Assembly: GCF_003026455.1 (NCBI RefSeq)
Contig: NZ_PYMB01000003.1
Coordinates: 513,730-577,729 of the forward strand
Direction of reading: 5' to 3'
DNA from: Photobacterium rosenbergii
Lineage (GTDB): Bacteria; Pseudomonadota; Gammaproteobacteria; Enterobacterales; Vibrionaceae
DNA length: 64,000 nt
A program made the translations under genes and the position numbers. A model generated the notes under the pieces. That model saw only the letters and a list, made by a program, of their open reading frames with translations, was not told the DNA's origin and ran no database searches. Shown one piece after another: positions 45,060 through 57,132 of this stretch. Position 1 is the first letter of the stretch; every line of letters starts with the position of its first letter.

Positions 45060-45986
45060 ATGATTCATTCTTCTTCAGCAGAAGCGACAATAAATAGAGC
45101 CAGTGACTCTAAACAAAAAAGGAAGCGGATTATTCCTATTTCTTTAGTGCCGTGGGTCTTTCTTGCCCCGGCGTTGGTGCTATTTGCAATATATGTTCTC
45201 TACCCCATTATAAATAGCTTCAACCTCAGCCTTTACCAATGGGACGGTATGGGCGAGAAAGTCTGGGTGGGTTTTGAAAACTACATCGAGTTATTTGATT
45301 CAGAAACCTTTTATACCGCACTGACCAATAATTTGTTGTGGCTGGTGATGTTTATGCTTGCCCCACCAATTGGTCTGGCTATCGCACTATTTCTCAATCA
45401 GGAAGTGAAAGGAATACGTTTGATCAAAGCGTTATTCTTTTTCCCATTTGTTATATCCCAAGTCATTGTTGGCTTGGTATTTACTTGGTTTTACGACCCT
45501 AGTTTGGGCCTGTTAAATAGTATTCTGGCATTTTTCGGTGCAGAGCCTATTGCGCTGTTATCGAGTGATCAGTATGTCACCTACGGCATTATTGCTGCGG
45601 GCCTATGGCCGCAAATTGCCTATTGCATGATCCTCTACCTCACCGGGCTCAACAACCTAAACCCTGAACTGATTGAAGCAGCCCGACTCGATAACGCAAA
45701 GGGATTCAAGCTCTTAAGGCATATCATTCTGCCCCAACTATCACCAGCGACCTTCATAGCAGTGGTAGTAACTGTGATTGGTGCCCTGCGCTCATTTGAC
45801 TTGGTTGCCACCATGACCGCTGGCGGCCCTTGGGGAAGCTCGACGGTGCTAGCTTACATGATGTATGAGCAGTCAATCTTCAACTACAGAATGGGTTACG
45901 GTGCCGCTATTGCTGTCGTGCTCTTCCTGATAATGGCTATCTATATCGCCTTTTTCTTAACTCGCATGTTAAGGAGTGAGAAATAA
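45060..45986 (+). CDS. Sugar ABC-transporter permease, MalF type
   Basis: A 308-aa permease with six to seven TM helices. The EAA loop is NPELIEAARLDNAKGFKLLRHIILPQL. ATG 45060 is chosen because GGAG at 45050-45053 fits it; an ATG at 45042 would place that site inside the gene. It overlaps the next gene by one base (TAATG). Part of a CUT1 uptake system, probably for galactosides given the operators and lacZ nearby. Confidence 0.87.
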   Translation: MIHSSSAEATINRASDSKQKRKRIIPISLVPWVFLAPALVLFAIYVLYPIINSFNLSLYQWDGMGEKVWVGFENYIELFDSETFYTALTNNLLWLVMFMLAPPIGLAIALFLNQEVKGIRLIKALFFFPFVISQVIVGLVFTWFYDPSLGLLNSILAFFGAEPIALLSSDQYVTYGIIAAGLWPQIAYCMILYLTGLNNLNPELIEAARLDNAKGFKLLRHIILPQLSPATFIAVVVTVIGALRSFDLVATMTAGGPWGSSTVLAYMMYEQSIFNYRMGYGAAIAVVLFLIMAIYIAFFLTRMLRSEK

Positions 45987-46837
45987 TGTTTCCGACACCT
46001 ATAAATAAATCATCGCGGACTATCAATATTGCCTACCGGGTAGCACTGCCTTTTTCAATTATTCTATGGCTATTACCACTTCTGGCTATATTGCTGACCT
46101 CGGTCCGCTCGATTGAAGATATCAACCAAGGAAACTATTGGGGTTGGCCCACCAGCTTTAATTTAATCGAAAATTATCAGATGGTGTTCCAAACCACCGA
46201 TATGGGACAATATCTGCTTAGCTCATTGATTATTACGCTACCTGCCGTAACCGGTGCTGTTGCCCTTTCGACTCTTGCGGGTTTTGCATTGGCAAAATAT
46301 AAGTTCAGAGGCAATATTTGGCTGCTGGCTATATTTATTGCCGGTAACTTTGTTCCCTTCCAAATATTGATGATCCCTGTTCGTGACCTCACTATCAGTG
46401 CAGGGTTATATGACACCCACCTTGGGTTAATCATTTTCCATGTCGCTTTCCAAACGGGTTTCTGCACCTTGTTTATGCGTAACTTCATCGTCAGCTTACC
46501 CAATGAATTGCTTGAGGCTGCACGGGTTGAAGGCGTCAGCGAGTTCAAGATTTTCTGGTACATCATCTTGCCACTGGTTCGCCCTGCCTTGGCAGCGCTG
46601 TCGGTGCTGGTCTTTACCTTCATTTGGAACGATTACTTCTGGGCACTGGTACTGGTGCAAAGTGAAGAAGTCCGCCCGGTCACCGCAGGGATCAGCGCCC
46701 TACGCGGCCAATGGTTGGCTTCCTGGAACTTAATTTCCGCCGGCGCCGTATTGGCAGCCCTTCCGCCCGTCGCTTTGTTCTTCGCGATGCAGAAGCATTT
46801 CATTGCTGGGTTAACCCTAGGCGCGACCAAAGGTTAA
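45986..46837 (+). CDS. Sugar ABC-transporter permease, MalG type
   Basis: A 283-aa permease with six TM helices and the EAA loop PNELLEAARVEGVSEFKIFWYIILPLV. Translationally coupled to the MalF-type gene. Partner of the binding protein 33 bases downstream. Confidence 0.88.
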   Translation: MFPTPINKSSRTINIAYRVALPFSIILWLLPLLAILLTSVRSIEDINQGNYWGWPTSFNLIENYQMVFQTTDMGQYLLSSLIITLPAVTGAVALSTLAGFALAKYKFRGNIWLLAIFIAGNFVPFQILMIPVRDLTISAGLYDTHLGLIIFHVAFQTGFCTLFMRNFIVSLPNELLEAARVEGVSEFKIFWYIILPLVRPALAALSVLVFTFIWNDYFWALVLVQSEEVRPVTAGISALRGQWLASWNLISAGAVLAALPPVALFFAMQKHFIAGLTLGATKG

Positions 46838-46870
46838 ACGGACATACAACTACCCTACTAATAAGGATAA

Positions 46871-48103
46871 ATGATGAAAAAACTACATAAGATCATCACC
46901 GCTACCACGTTGGCGATGAGCATGGCATCGGCTTCTTTTGCCTCTGAGCTTATTATCAACTCAGATCAAGCCGACCCGGCGCCAAAGGCCGTTTTTGACA
47001 ATATGGTTGCCCAGTTCAAGCAGGAAAACCCGGATATTACCGTCAAATACAATCTGTACGACAAAGAAGCCTATAAAACAACGCTGCGTAACTGGTTGGT
47101 CACCTCACCACCCGATGTGGTTTTCTGGCATGCCGGTAACCGTATGAAGACCTTTGTAGACCGTGGCTTGCTGGAAGATGTCAGTGACGTATGGCAAGCC
47201 AACAATATGTATGAGGACTTCACCAGTACCATTCCTGCCATGACGGTTGACGACAAACAATGGGGCGTGCCGTTTACCTATTACCAGTGGGGCATTTACT
47301 ACCGTAAAGATATCTTCGACAAGTATGAAATCAGCGAGCCTAAAACGTGGGATGAATTCCTTGCCGCGTCCGAAACATTGAAGCAAAACGACATTGCCCC
47401 TATCGCCATCGGGACAAAATACCTTTGGACAGCAGCAGGCTGGTTTGACTATATCAACCTGCGCGTCAACGGGTTGGACTTCCACCTTGATCTAATGGAT
47501 GGCAAAGTTCCTTACACCGATGAGCGTGTTCGCAATACCTTCAATACTTGGCGCGAGCTGATCGACAAAGGTTACTTCCTAGAAAACCATGCGGGTTACT
47601 CTTGGCAGGAGGCCCAACCGTTCTTGTACCGTGGGGAAGCGGCTATGTACTTGATTGGTAATTTCATAACCCCTAACTTCCCTGAGGAACTGGAAGGTAA
47701 AATGGGCTTTATGCAATTCCCAGCTATTAACCCTGAGATTGCAATGGCCGAAGAAGCCCCAATTGATACCATTCACATCCCTAGCAAGGCCAAAAACAAA
47801 GACAATGCCCGTAAATTCCTAGCCTTTATCGCACGCGCTGAGAACCAGACCAAAATGAACGAAGCATTGCTTCAGATCCCGACTAACAATAAGTCTATGG
47901 TCACTGACGATGTGTTCCTCAACAAAGGTATCGCCATGCTAAACAGCGCATCTGGGACTTCACAGTTCTACGACCGTGATACTGATCCGGCAATGGCACA
48001 GGAAGGAATGAAAGCGTTCCAGGAATTCATGGTCCACCCTGACCGATTGGACCGAATCCTCAAGCGCCTGGAGCGAACCCGTGCTCGCACCTTCGACAAG
48101 TAA
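46871..48103 (+). CDS. Sugar ABC-transporter binding protein
   Basis: A 410-aa family 1 extracellular solute-binding protein. Signal peptide ends ASASFAS. Typical CUT1 features are FDNMVAQFKQENPDITVKYN, PPDVVFWHAGN and WGVPFTYYQWGIYYRKDIFDKY. The start could be either of two tandem ATGs (46871, 46874); AAGGAT suits the second slightly better. The ligand is inferred to be a galactoside from the regulon, not shown. A hairpin without U-run follows at 48109-48134. Confidence 0.87.
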   Translation: MMKKLHKIITATTLAMSMASASFASELIINSDQADPAPKAVFDNMVAQFKQENPDITVKYNLYDKEAYKTTLRNWLVTSPPDVVFWHAGNRMKTFVDRGLLEDVSDVWQANNMYEDFTSTIPAMTVDDKQWGVPFTYYQWGIYYRKDIFDKYEISEPKTWDEFLAASETLKQNDIAPIAIGTKYLWTAAGWFDYINLRVNGLDFHLDLMDGKVPYTDERVRNTFNTWRELIDKGYFLENHAGYSWQEAQPFLYRGEAAMYLIGNFITPNFPEELEGKMGFMQFPAINPEIAMAEEAPIDTIHIPSKAKNKDNARKFLAFIARAENQTKMNEALLQIPTNNKSMVTDDVFLNKGIAMLNSASGTSQFYDRDTDPAMAQEGMKAFQEFMVHPDRLDRILKRLERTRARTFDK

Positions 48104-48345
48104 CTGATACTGGTGAAATCGATACCACACCAGTAAAAATGCGGTGTTTTGGGTTGTAATTCCATTCAAGGAGTTTCACATATTACTTGAATTCACACTA
48201 ATAGCTGACGTATTCTGTGACTATTGTGATTCAGAGTGAAACGTTATCCTTGGGTTCCTAACTCAAAACACTCATAGATAGCTTCTTTACTTGGCTTACC
48301 GAGCAATCTGTACTGCTTGGGAAAGAAGTTTGTTTCCATTGATCA

Positions 48346-48379
48346 AAAAAGCCCAACCCATTGTTTTGTTGGGCTTTTT
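48346..48379. terminator. Terminator after the sugar ABC genes
   Basis: AAAAAGCCCAAC / GTTGGGCTTTTT, a strong stem with A- and T-runs. Confidence 0.88.
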
Positions 48380-48411
48380 ATTTCCTTCTCTTCACCTCCA
48401 GCCAACCTATC

Positions 48412-48633
48412 TGTAATCGTTTCCGGTTCATTAAAGTTACCCACTGTGCATTTTATCATCAAAAACAGCCGAAATACGCCTTTAATGTGAGCTAAATTAC
48501 AGTTTTATTAATTGATTTAACTTTCTTAGGTAAAATACGCCACACCTCACTGTAAACGTTTCCAGAGCAATGCTAGGATCGCTCTTGAGTTAGGACCCAT
48601 ACATAAAAAAACAAAATGATGGAGACGTTTCAT
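48412..48633. promoter_or_regulatory. Three GalR-type operators at the porin promoter
   Basis: TGTAATCGTTTCCG (48412, 11 of 14), TGTAAACGTTTCCA (48551, 13 of 14) and TGGAGACGTTTCAT (48620, 11 of 14). The third covers the ribosome-binding site and start codon of the porin gene. An upstream and an internal site recall the OE/OI looping pair of the E. coli gal operon. Confidence 0.6.
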
Positions 48634-49915
48634 GAAACAGAAGATGCTAGCAAAAGCAGTCGGCATAGCACTGATAATGGCCCCACTAGCCAGCCAAGCT
48701 GCCGTAGAGAATATTCAATATTTTGGCTATGCCAAATGGGGAAATATCTACACAGACAATGATGACCATAATGGTGGTAAAGGTGAGCGTAACGATGTGA
48801 TCCGCGCCAGCGAAGGTTATGGTAACTACCGCTTGGGTAATGAGCTTAACTGGTGGGAAGCCGGCTTAAAGGCCGATGTGTGGCAAGACGGTGATGCTTA
48901 CTTCGATACTACCCTTTACCTAGGCAGCGGCGAGAGCTGGGGTGATGTCAGCATCATCCAGTTGTGGTCAGCCGGTCATGGGTTAATAGCTTCACAGCCA
49001 AATGCCATTCTTTGGGGTGGTGAGCGCTTCTACCGCCGCCACGAAGTCCACATGGTTGATATTAAATACTGGGATACATCAAGCACAGGTATTGGTGTTG
49101 AGAACTGGGACCTTGGTTTCGGTAATGGTCATTTAGCCTGGATGGCACCAGATTCAACCTCTGATGGTCGAAGCTTGCATAACATTGACGCCCGAATCAG
49201 CGACATTGCTATTAGTGACACCGCCGATCTAACTTTTGGTGTCAATTACGTTTTCACTCAAAACTCTAGCTATGATGAGCCAGATATCACCACTTCTGGT
49301 GCCATGCTATCGGCCCTTTATCGACAAGCTTGGGACTATGGTTCAAACACTTTAGCTTTCCAATATGGTACCGATGCCCTTGCTGGTGGCTTGATGAGTG
49401 CTGAAGGTGGTCCAGCTAATGGCAAAGCGACCAAATACAGCACTGGAGTTGACCACGACGGTTACAGCTGGCGCGTGTTCAATCATGGTGACTTAAACAT
49501 CAGTGAAGACTTCCAGGTAATGTATAACATTGCTTATCAAGACAAAAATCTTGATAACGACAATGGCGATAAGTGGTTCAGTGTCGGTGCCCGCCCTCAG
49601 TACAGCTGGACAGATTATATGGCAACGGCTCTGGAAGTTGGTTATGAAACCGTCGAAGCACAGAACGGTGCTGGTACCAATGACATGTTCAAAGTCACCA
49701 TTGCCCAAATGTTCCAAGCCGGTAAAGGCGTCTGGGCTCGTCCAACACTTCGTGTGTTCGCAACGTACTCTGAGACTAATGATGAGTGGCAACGGGAAAC
49801 AGGCTTAGATTCTGACGGAAATGCTACTCGTAATGCTTACGGAAATGCACAGAGCATTGGTAAAAAGTCGACTGATGAATTCACCTTTGGCTTCAATATT
49901 GAAACTTGGTGGTAA
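48632..49915 (+). CDS. LamB-type sugar porin
   Basis: A 427-aa maltoporin-family outer-membrane channel. Signal peptide ends ASQAAV. Family signs are NIQYFGYAKWGNIYTD, RLGNELNWWEAGLK, ILWGGERFYRRHEVHMVDIKYWDTS and the C-terminal FGFNIETWW with terminal aromatic residue. It would let oligosaccharides, here probably galactosides, into the periplasm. First gene of a likely porin-malM-lacZ unit under GalR-type operators. Confidence 0.9.
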   Translation: MKQKMLAKAVGIALIMAPLASQAAVENIQYFGYAKWGNIYTDNDDHNGGKGERNDVIRASEGYGNYRLGNELNWWEAGLKADVWQDGDAYFDTTLYLGSGESWGDVSIIQLWSAGHGLIASQPNAILWGGERFYRRHEVHMVDIKYWDTSSTGIGVENWDLGFGNGHLAWMAPDSTSDGRSLHNIDARISDIAISDTADLTFGVNYVFTQNSSYDEPDITTSGAMLSALYRQAWDYGSNTLAFQYGTDALAGGLMSAEGGPANGKATKYSTGVDHDGYSWRVFNHGDLNISEDFQVMYNIAYQDKNLDNDNGDKWFSVGARPQYSWTDYMATALEVGYETVEAQNGAGTNDMFKVTIAQMFQAGKGVWARPTLRVFATYSETNDEWQRETGLDSDGNATRNAYGNAQSIGKKSTDEFTFGFNIETWW

Positions 49916-49945
49916 TAACCCGCTCGCACAAACTTGACTAAAAAT

Positions 49946-49971
49946 GGTACAGGCCTTTTGTGGCCTGTACC
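49946..49971 (+). other. 10-bp hairpin between porin and malM-like genes
   Basis: GGTACAGGCC / GGCCTGTACC with a 6-base loop, no U-run, immediately before the AAGGAT of the next gene. It could protect the porin mRNA 3' end or tune downstream translation. Confidence 0.6.
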
Positions 49972-49984
49972 CTAAGGATAAAGC

Positions 49985-50893
49985 ATGAAGAAGAATCAGT
50001 TGGCGACCATTCTGCTGAGCCTGAGCCTAACCGCTTGCAGTAGTATCCCAGACACGGCACTCAATACCGACCTCAACCAATCGGCTTGCTGTGAATCTAT
50101 TGCTGCGCTTTCAATCCAACCGTTGGCATTAGATAGCCAACAGTATGTGATTCTCGATGGCAATGGTCAGACCCTCCCTATTGCCCCAAATGGCAATGAT
50201 GAATCAGACCGCTCGCCAGCCAAAGCTTTTGTCTTGCCGCAAACGGCTTCTCCATTCATGCTGACAGTCAAAGCTCCAATTAAAAACAACCAAGTTATCG
50301 CCCCGGCCATTAACATTTACGACAATCAATGGCAGTTGATCGAACAGTACACCACAGAAGATTTTCATTACTTCACCAGTAGCCTAGGTGGTCTCGAGCG
50401 CATTGAAGGTAAGTTTATTCTCAGTACGCAACTTAACAACATGGCTTATTTGGTGATCCAGCACGATCCTGCACAGATAGGCAATCAGCTGGAACGTATC
50501 CACCCAGAACAAGAATTTGCCGAATCACAGAACATTATCGGCAATAAACGTCTTCCGCTTTATGCGACATTGTCGCCGGTCGGCGTAGTTGAAATCACCA
50601 CACAGCAGCATTTCGGCAACCCTGTGGTTGACCTGCTTTCGAGCTTAACAACGAAAGAGGCCTCAGCTGCAACTGTATCAAAAACAGCACCGACTACTGC
50701 ATCAGAACCTATTTCAGCAACACCCAAACTGACTGCATCTGTTGACACAGACAACTGGCACTATTTCAAACAGCAAATTGATGAAGCAGTAGATAGTGGA
50801 AAGCTTAAACAAGCCGTTGATTGGGCCAGCAAAGCCGAGTCAGCAGGCCATGAACAGGCCAAAGATTACCTGTTGGACACATTGGCCCAATAA
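49985..50893 (+). CDS. malM: MalM-like periplasmic lipoprotein
   Basis: A 302-aa protein with lipobox LTAC (Cys at about 18), followed by a MalM-type body with beta-rich segments (FMLTVKAPIKNNQVIAPAINIYDNQWQ, YLVIQHDPAQIGNQ) and a C-terminal helical repeat-like tail (AVDSGKLKQAVDWASKAESAGHEQAKDYL). MalM follows lamB in enterobacteria, and this copy follows the LamB-type porin. Molecular role poorly known in any species. Confidence 0.8.
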   Translation: MKKNQLATILLSLSLTACSSIPDTALNTDLNQSACCESIAALSIQPLALDSQQYVILDGNGQTLPIAPNGNDESDRSPAKAFVLPQTASPFMLTVKAPIKNNQVIAPAINIYDNQWQLIEQYTTEDFHYFTSSLGGLERIEGKFILSTQLNNMAYLVIQHDPAQIGNQLERIHPEQEFAESQNIIGNKRLPLYATLSPVGVVEITTQQHFGNPVVDLLSSLTTKEASAATVSKTAPTTASEPISATPKLTASVDTDNWHYFKQQIDEAVDSGKLKQAVDWASKAESAGHEQAKDYLLDTLAQ

Positions 50894-50925
50894 CAGCCAA
50901 TTCAAAAAGCACAAAGAATAACTAG

Positions 50926-54114
<3,189 letters not shown>

Positions 54115-54235
54115 TAAATAAACCAGCCTTACCAAGGTAAGGCTGTTCACATATTTGTGGCCTCACCTCTGGTGGGGTCATACTCCCCTACCATTTAAAA
54201 TTCAACACTCTGGCTCATTAAATTACTTTGATAAT

Positions 54236-54466
54236 TCAATGCACTGTTGCGCCGGCGCGTATTTCGTCAGCTGTAACATCGGTTTGGTCTTCAGGCAACC
54301 AAACGACAAAAGCTCCGTTCTCACCGATAAAATCATCCCAACCGCCGTTCAATACTTTCGACTCACACAGCGCCTTGATTTCCTCTTTGCTTTTACCGAG
54401 CTTGAGAACGGCTTGATCGAGTGTGAAGGGTTTTATCCAATTGGTTTGAAATTGCGAGGCTGACAT
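54236..54466 (-). CDS. Small protein of unknown function
   Basis: Start chosen at the internal ATG (54466), giving 76 aa: MSASQFQTNWIKPFTLDQAV followed by a helix, a Gly-Trp-Asp-Asp turn and a short beta end (GAFVVWLPEDQ). The ribosome-binding site is weak (GAGAAAA). The open frame extends upstream to 54580 without better signals. No family recognised; coding status moderately supported. Confidence 0.5.
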   Translation of the reverse strand: MSASQFQTNWIKPFTLDQAVLKLGKSKEEIKALCESKVLNGGWDDFIGENGAFVVWLPEDQTDVTADEIRAGATVH

Positions 54467-54626
54467 GTCTGGTTTTCTCGTTCGACTGTTGATGGTATAG
54501 GGCTGCCAACGAGCTATACCCCAAATACCGATGATTATGCGTCGCAACAATACCAATTCCCTTCGTTTAAGATCAACCAATCGACGAGCTTGTTAGGAGT
54601 AATTCCGCCTGATTCTTAAAGATAAG

Positions 54627-54730
54627 ACAGCGAGCACTATTTCACTGATTCCAGCCATGAGATTTATGACCGTTTAGCATGGTCCTTATCCCGTTGCGGA
54701 AACTGTTAAATTCCAATACGTGCTCGCTGT
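54627..54730. repeat. Inverted-repeat element of about 104 bp
   Basis: ACAGCGAGCAC (54627-54637) and GTGCTCGCTGT (54720-54730) are exact reverse complements. Allowing one bulged base, pairing extends to TATT / AATA, about 15 pairs. The interior contains a smaller GACC...GGTC hairpin. On the minus strand the closing arm is followed by CTTATCTTT, a weak U-rich tail. It could be a small RNA, the leader of the 54466 gene, or a miniature repeat element. Confidence 0.5.
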
Positions 54731-54761
54731 GGAGCTGGGAACTCCTGCCCCCATCTGGAAT

Positions 54762-55835
54762 TTACCTGTTTTGATTTTCGAAACACGGTAATACATCTTG
54801 CTCAAAATATGGCTCTTGGTTTACCCAGAACATGTAGTCAACATCCAAGAAATTCTGCGCGAATGAGTGCAATGCCGGCACAATAATTTTCCGCTCTTTA
54901 ACAACGGTTGTATTGTCCGTTTCTCCAATATAGTTCCCGTCCTGGATCGCAATACCCAATGGGACGCTATATTCATTTTCATGCATCATTGCCAAAGCAT
55001 GATTTAGTTGTCCCCGGCGGCGCATCATTAGATCTGGCCCACCAAGACCGACACCAATTTGCTCCCCGTAGGCATAGATTTCTTTAAGGTAACCTTTATC
55101 CTCCCACGGCAACCATTCACCAGGCATAAAATTGGCATATTGCATGGTAGAGCTTTGGGTAAATGACTTGCTCAAAGCTCGCATATTGGCTTTTATGCCT
55201 GCAACATAACCTGACTCCGAGAATGTAGGATCAGTCTCTGAATCAGCTGCCGCTGCGGTCTCTTGCAGGTTAATGCCCTCGATTTTCCCGTCATATGATT
55301 TGCCAAGTTCCACGATTAACAACGCAAACCGATGCTGCACCTTCGGGTTCCAGCGCTTGGCACTCCAGCCATCTTGCTTGCCGTTGTCATAAAACCTTGG
55401 CACCGAGCCACCATCGAACTCATCGCTATTTAGGTAATCGGGTACCCCTCGGAATTCAACGCTGAAGGTCGCATCTTGAAGTTGTATGAATAGCTTTTTG
55501 CCATGGGCTTTTAGGTACTGATAGTCCTCTTCGATAGCTGAGAAGTCGTACTGGTCTTTTTCCGGTTCAAGCAAAGCCCATGGGTACATGATTTGTGCCC
55601 CGGTAAAGCGCTCACTGGTGAGTAAAGGGTGGTCTTTTAGAGATGCTCGGTCACCGGCGAAATACACAAAGTGCTTCATGTCGTCTTTCGCTAAGGGGCA
55701 AGTAGCATCGAGATGATTCTTATATTCATCTTGGTATCTATCTGCAAGGTTTTCCCATTTCGCAACCGCTGGGGGGCTCAAAATTAGTACTGCTGAGATA
55801 CCTAAACTTAACGAGATCCTAGTAAGCATTGCCAT
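54762..55835 (-). CDS. Secreted TIM-barrel, glycoside-hydrolase-like protein (unassigned)
   Basis: About 357 aa with a signal peptide (LTRISLSLGISAVLILSPPAVA). The mature part has GH-like features: MYPWALLEPEKDQYDFSAIEEDYQYLKAHGKKLFIQLQDATF resembles strand 2-3 of GH42/GH5-type barrels, INLQETAAA carries a possible catalytic Glu, and MFWVNQEPYFEQ lies near the C-terminus. I cannot place it in a numbered family. Start at ATG 55835 is a choice; 55865 and 55829 are alternatives. Divergent from the DUF4437 gene and 0.6 kb from lacZ. Confidence 0.72.
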   Translation of the reverse strand: MAMLTRISLSLGISAVLILSPPAVAKWENLADRYQDEYKNHLDATCPLAKDDMKHFVYFAGDRASLKDHPLLTSERFTGAQIMYPWALLEPEKDQYDFSAIEEDYQYLKAHGKKLFIQLQDATFSVEFRGVPDYLNSDEFDGGSVPRFYDNGKQDGWSAKRWNPKVQHRFALLIVELGKSYDGKIEGINLQETAAAADSETDPTFSESGYVAGIKANMRALSKSFTQSSTMQYANFMPGEWLPWEDKGYLKEIYAYGEQIGVGLGGPDLMMRRRGQLNHALAMMHENEYSVPLGIAIQDGNYIGETDNTTVVKERKIIVPALHSFAQNFLDVDYMFWVNQEPYFEQDVLPCFENQNR

Positions 55836-55994
55836 CAATCCATTCAAATCAAGTGATTGGCACAATATACCTTTCCCCAGTCTTCGAAACCACCTGCTTC
55901 GTCACCACATTTATTAGTACAAATCTCAATAGCTTCGACTGGCACTGTTATAGTTTATAAAGGCAAATTAACGCCACTAAAAACGGGATAAGTT

Positions 55995-56816
55995 ATGACA
56001 TTAGATTTCAAAAAGTCAGCTACCGCTTTGGCTGTCGTACTGCTCACTGCACCGGCCCTCACAGCCGAACCTACCTCTAAAGTAGTTGCCGTTGATGACA
56101 TTGAATGGGGCTACCTCAACCCGTTACGTGGCGAATTGAGTCCCGGAGCCGCCGACCTGTGGGGGGATAGAACAGAAGATACGGCTACAGGTATGCTAGT
56201 CCGATTCCGGAAAGGTTTTGAATCACCTCCGCATATCCACAACATCACCTATCGTGGCGTAGTCATTGACGGCCTGATGCACAATGATGACCCAACAGCT
56301 GAGAAAATGTGGATGCCAACCGGTTCATTCTGGACCCAACCTGCAGGTGAGGATCACACTACTGCCGCAAATGGCGAAGTAAACCTTATCTATCTGGAGA
56401 TTGATGCTGGCCCTTACCTTGTGAAGCCTTCGAAAGAGAAATTCGACAACGGCGAGCGTCCATTGAACCTGCACAAAGATAACATCGTGTGGCTTAATGA
56501 CAGTGACCTACACAACCTAGAAGCTGACGGTGTACAGTCAACCTACTTATGGGGAAATACCGCTGCGATTAATGGCTCAATGGTCAAATTACCTTCTGGC
56601 TTTGAAGGCTCTATTTCGACAGAAGCCAGTGAGTTCCGTGCAGTTGTTATTTCAGGAGAGATTAGCTATGACTCGAAAGACTTGGAAACAGCAGTGAAAC
56701 TAGGGGCTGGCAGTTATATCGAGTCTGAGGGGAAATTTACCCACGAAATTACCAACTCAGGTAATGAAGCAGTGACAATATATATCCGTTCAGATGACAA
56801 ATACAACGTAAAATAA
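55995..56816 (+). CDS. Exported DUF4437 (double-cupin) protein
   Basis: A 273-aa protein with a signal peptide ending ALTAEP. Two cupin-like halves: the first has GMLVRFRKGFESPPHIHNITYRGVVIDGLMHN (His pair for metal) and EDHTTAANGEVNLIYLEID; the second has GSMVKLPSGFEGSISTEASEFRAVVISGEI without the histidines. It matches the DUF4437 pattern. GGGAT precedes the ATG. Function unknown; it may bind a small ligand or metal in the periplasm. Confidence 0.82.
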   Translation: MTLDFKKSATALAVVLLTAPALTAEPTSKVVAVDDIEWGYLNPLRGELSPGAADLWGDRTEDTATGMLVRFRKGFESPPHIHNITYRGVVIDGLMHNDDPTAEKMWMPTGSFWTQPAGEDHTTAANGEVNLIYLEIDAGPYLVKPSKEKFDNGERPLNLHKDNIVWLNDSDLHNLEADGVQSTYLWGNTAAINGSMVKLPSGFEGSISTEASEFRAVVISGEISYDSKDLETAVKLGAGSYIESEGKFTHEITNSGNEAVTIYIRSDDKYNVK

Positions 56817-56845
56817 TACTTCCGCTTAGATACAATTAACTCATT

Positions 56846-56869
56846 ACCGGCCTAAATGGTCGGTTTTTA
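56846..56869 (+). terminator. Terminator of the DUF4437 gene
   Basis: ACCGGCC / GGTCGGT (one G-T pair) with a TAAAT loop and a T-run. Confidence 0.8.
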
Positions 56870-56993
56870 TTTCTCCTAACGCTTTGTATTCATAGTGCTT
56901 TGATAGGTTTTGTAAACGTTATGAAATACAAAAAGGAGCGCTAAATCACAAAATACCCTGATTATGTGTTAAGGTAGTCGCCTCGGGATTAGG

Positions 56994-57118
56994 TGTAAAT
57001 ACATCGAAGAGGGCCCAGTCAAGGTCATGGAAAAGACCCGCCACTCGAATGATATTTACATACTAATCAGTCGATTAATAGACATGGAGTTGGTCATTAC
57101 ATTCGGGGTTCGAATGTA
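56994..57118 (+). ncRNA. Structured leader RNA of the BCCT transporter gene (candidate)
   Basis: TGTAAATACATCGA (56994-57007) pairs with TCGAATGATATTTACA (57045-57060), 14 pairs with two single bulged U. It encloses an inner GGTC...GACC hairpin (57023-57038). A second hairpin TACATTCG / CGAATGTA with a GGGTT loop (57098-57118) ends 14 bases before the start codon. Upstream, TTTGTATTCATA and TATGAAATACAAA (56883-56932) also form an inverted repeat. I do not recognise a known riboswitch class. Confidence 0.5.
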
Positions 57119-57132
57119 CAAGCCTCTTAATT

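Noticed and set aside
48109..48134. ACTGGTG/CACCAGT hairpin as terminator of the sugar-binding-protein gene
   Set aside because: No U-run follows. The real terminator is at 48346-48379. It may still be an mRNA-stability element.
56911..56924. GalR-like TGTAAACGTTATGA upstream of the BCCT gene
   Set aside because: Only 10 of 14 positions match and the right half is absent, so it was not added to the regulon.
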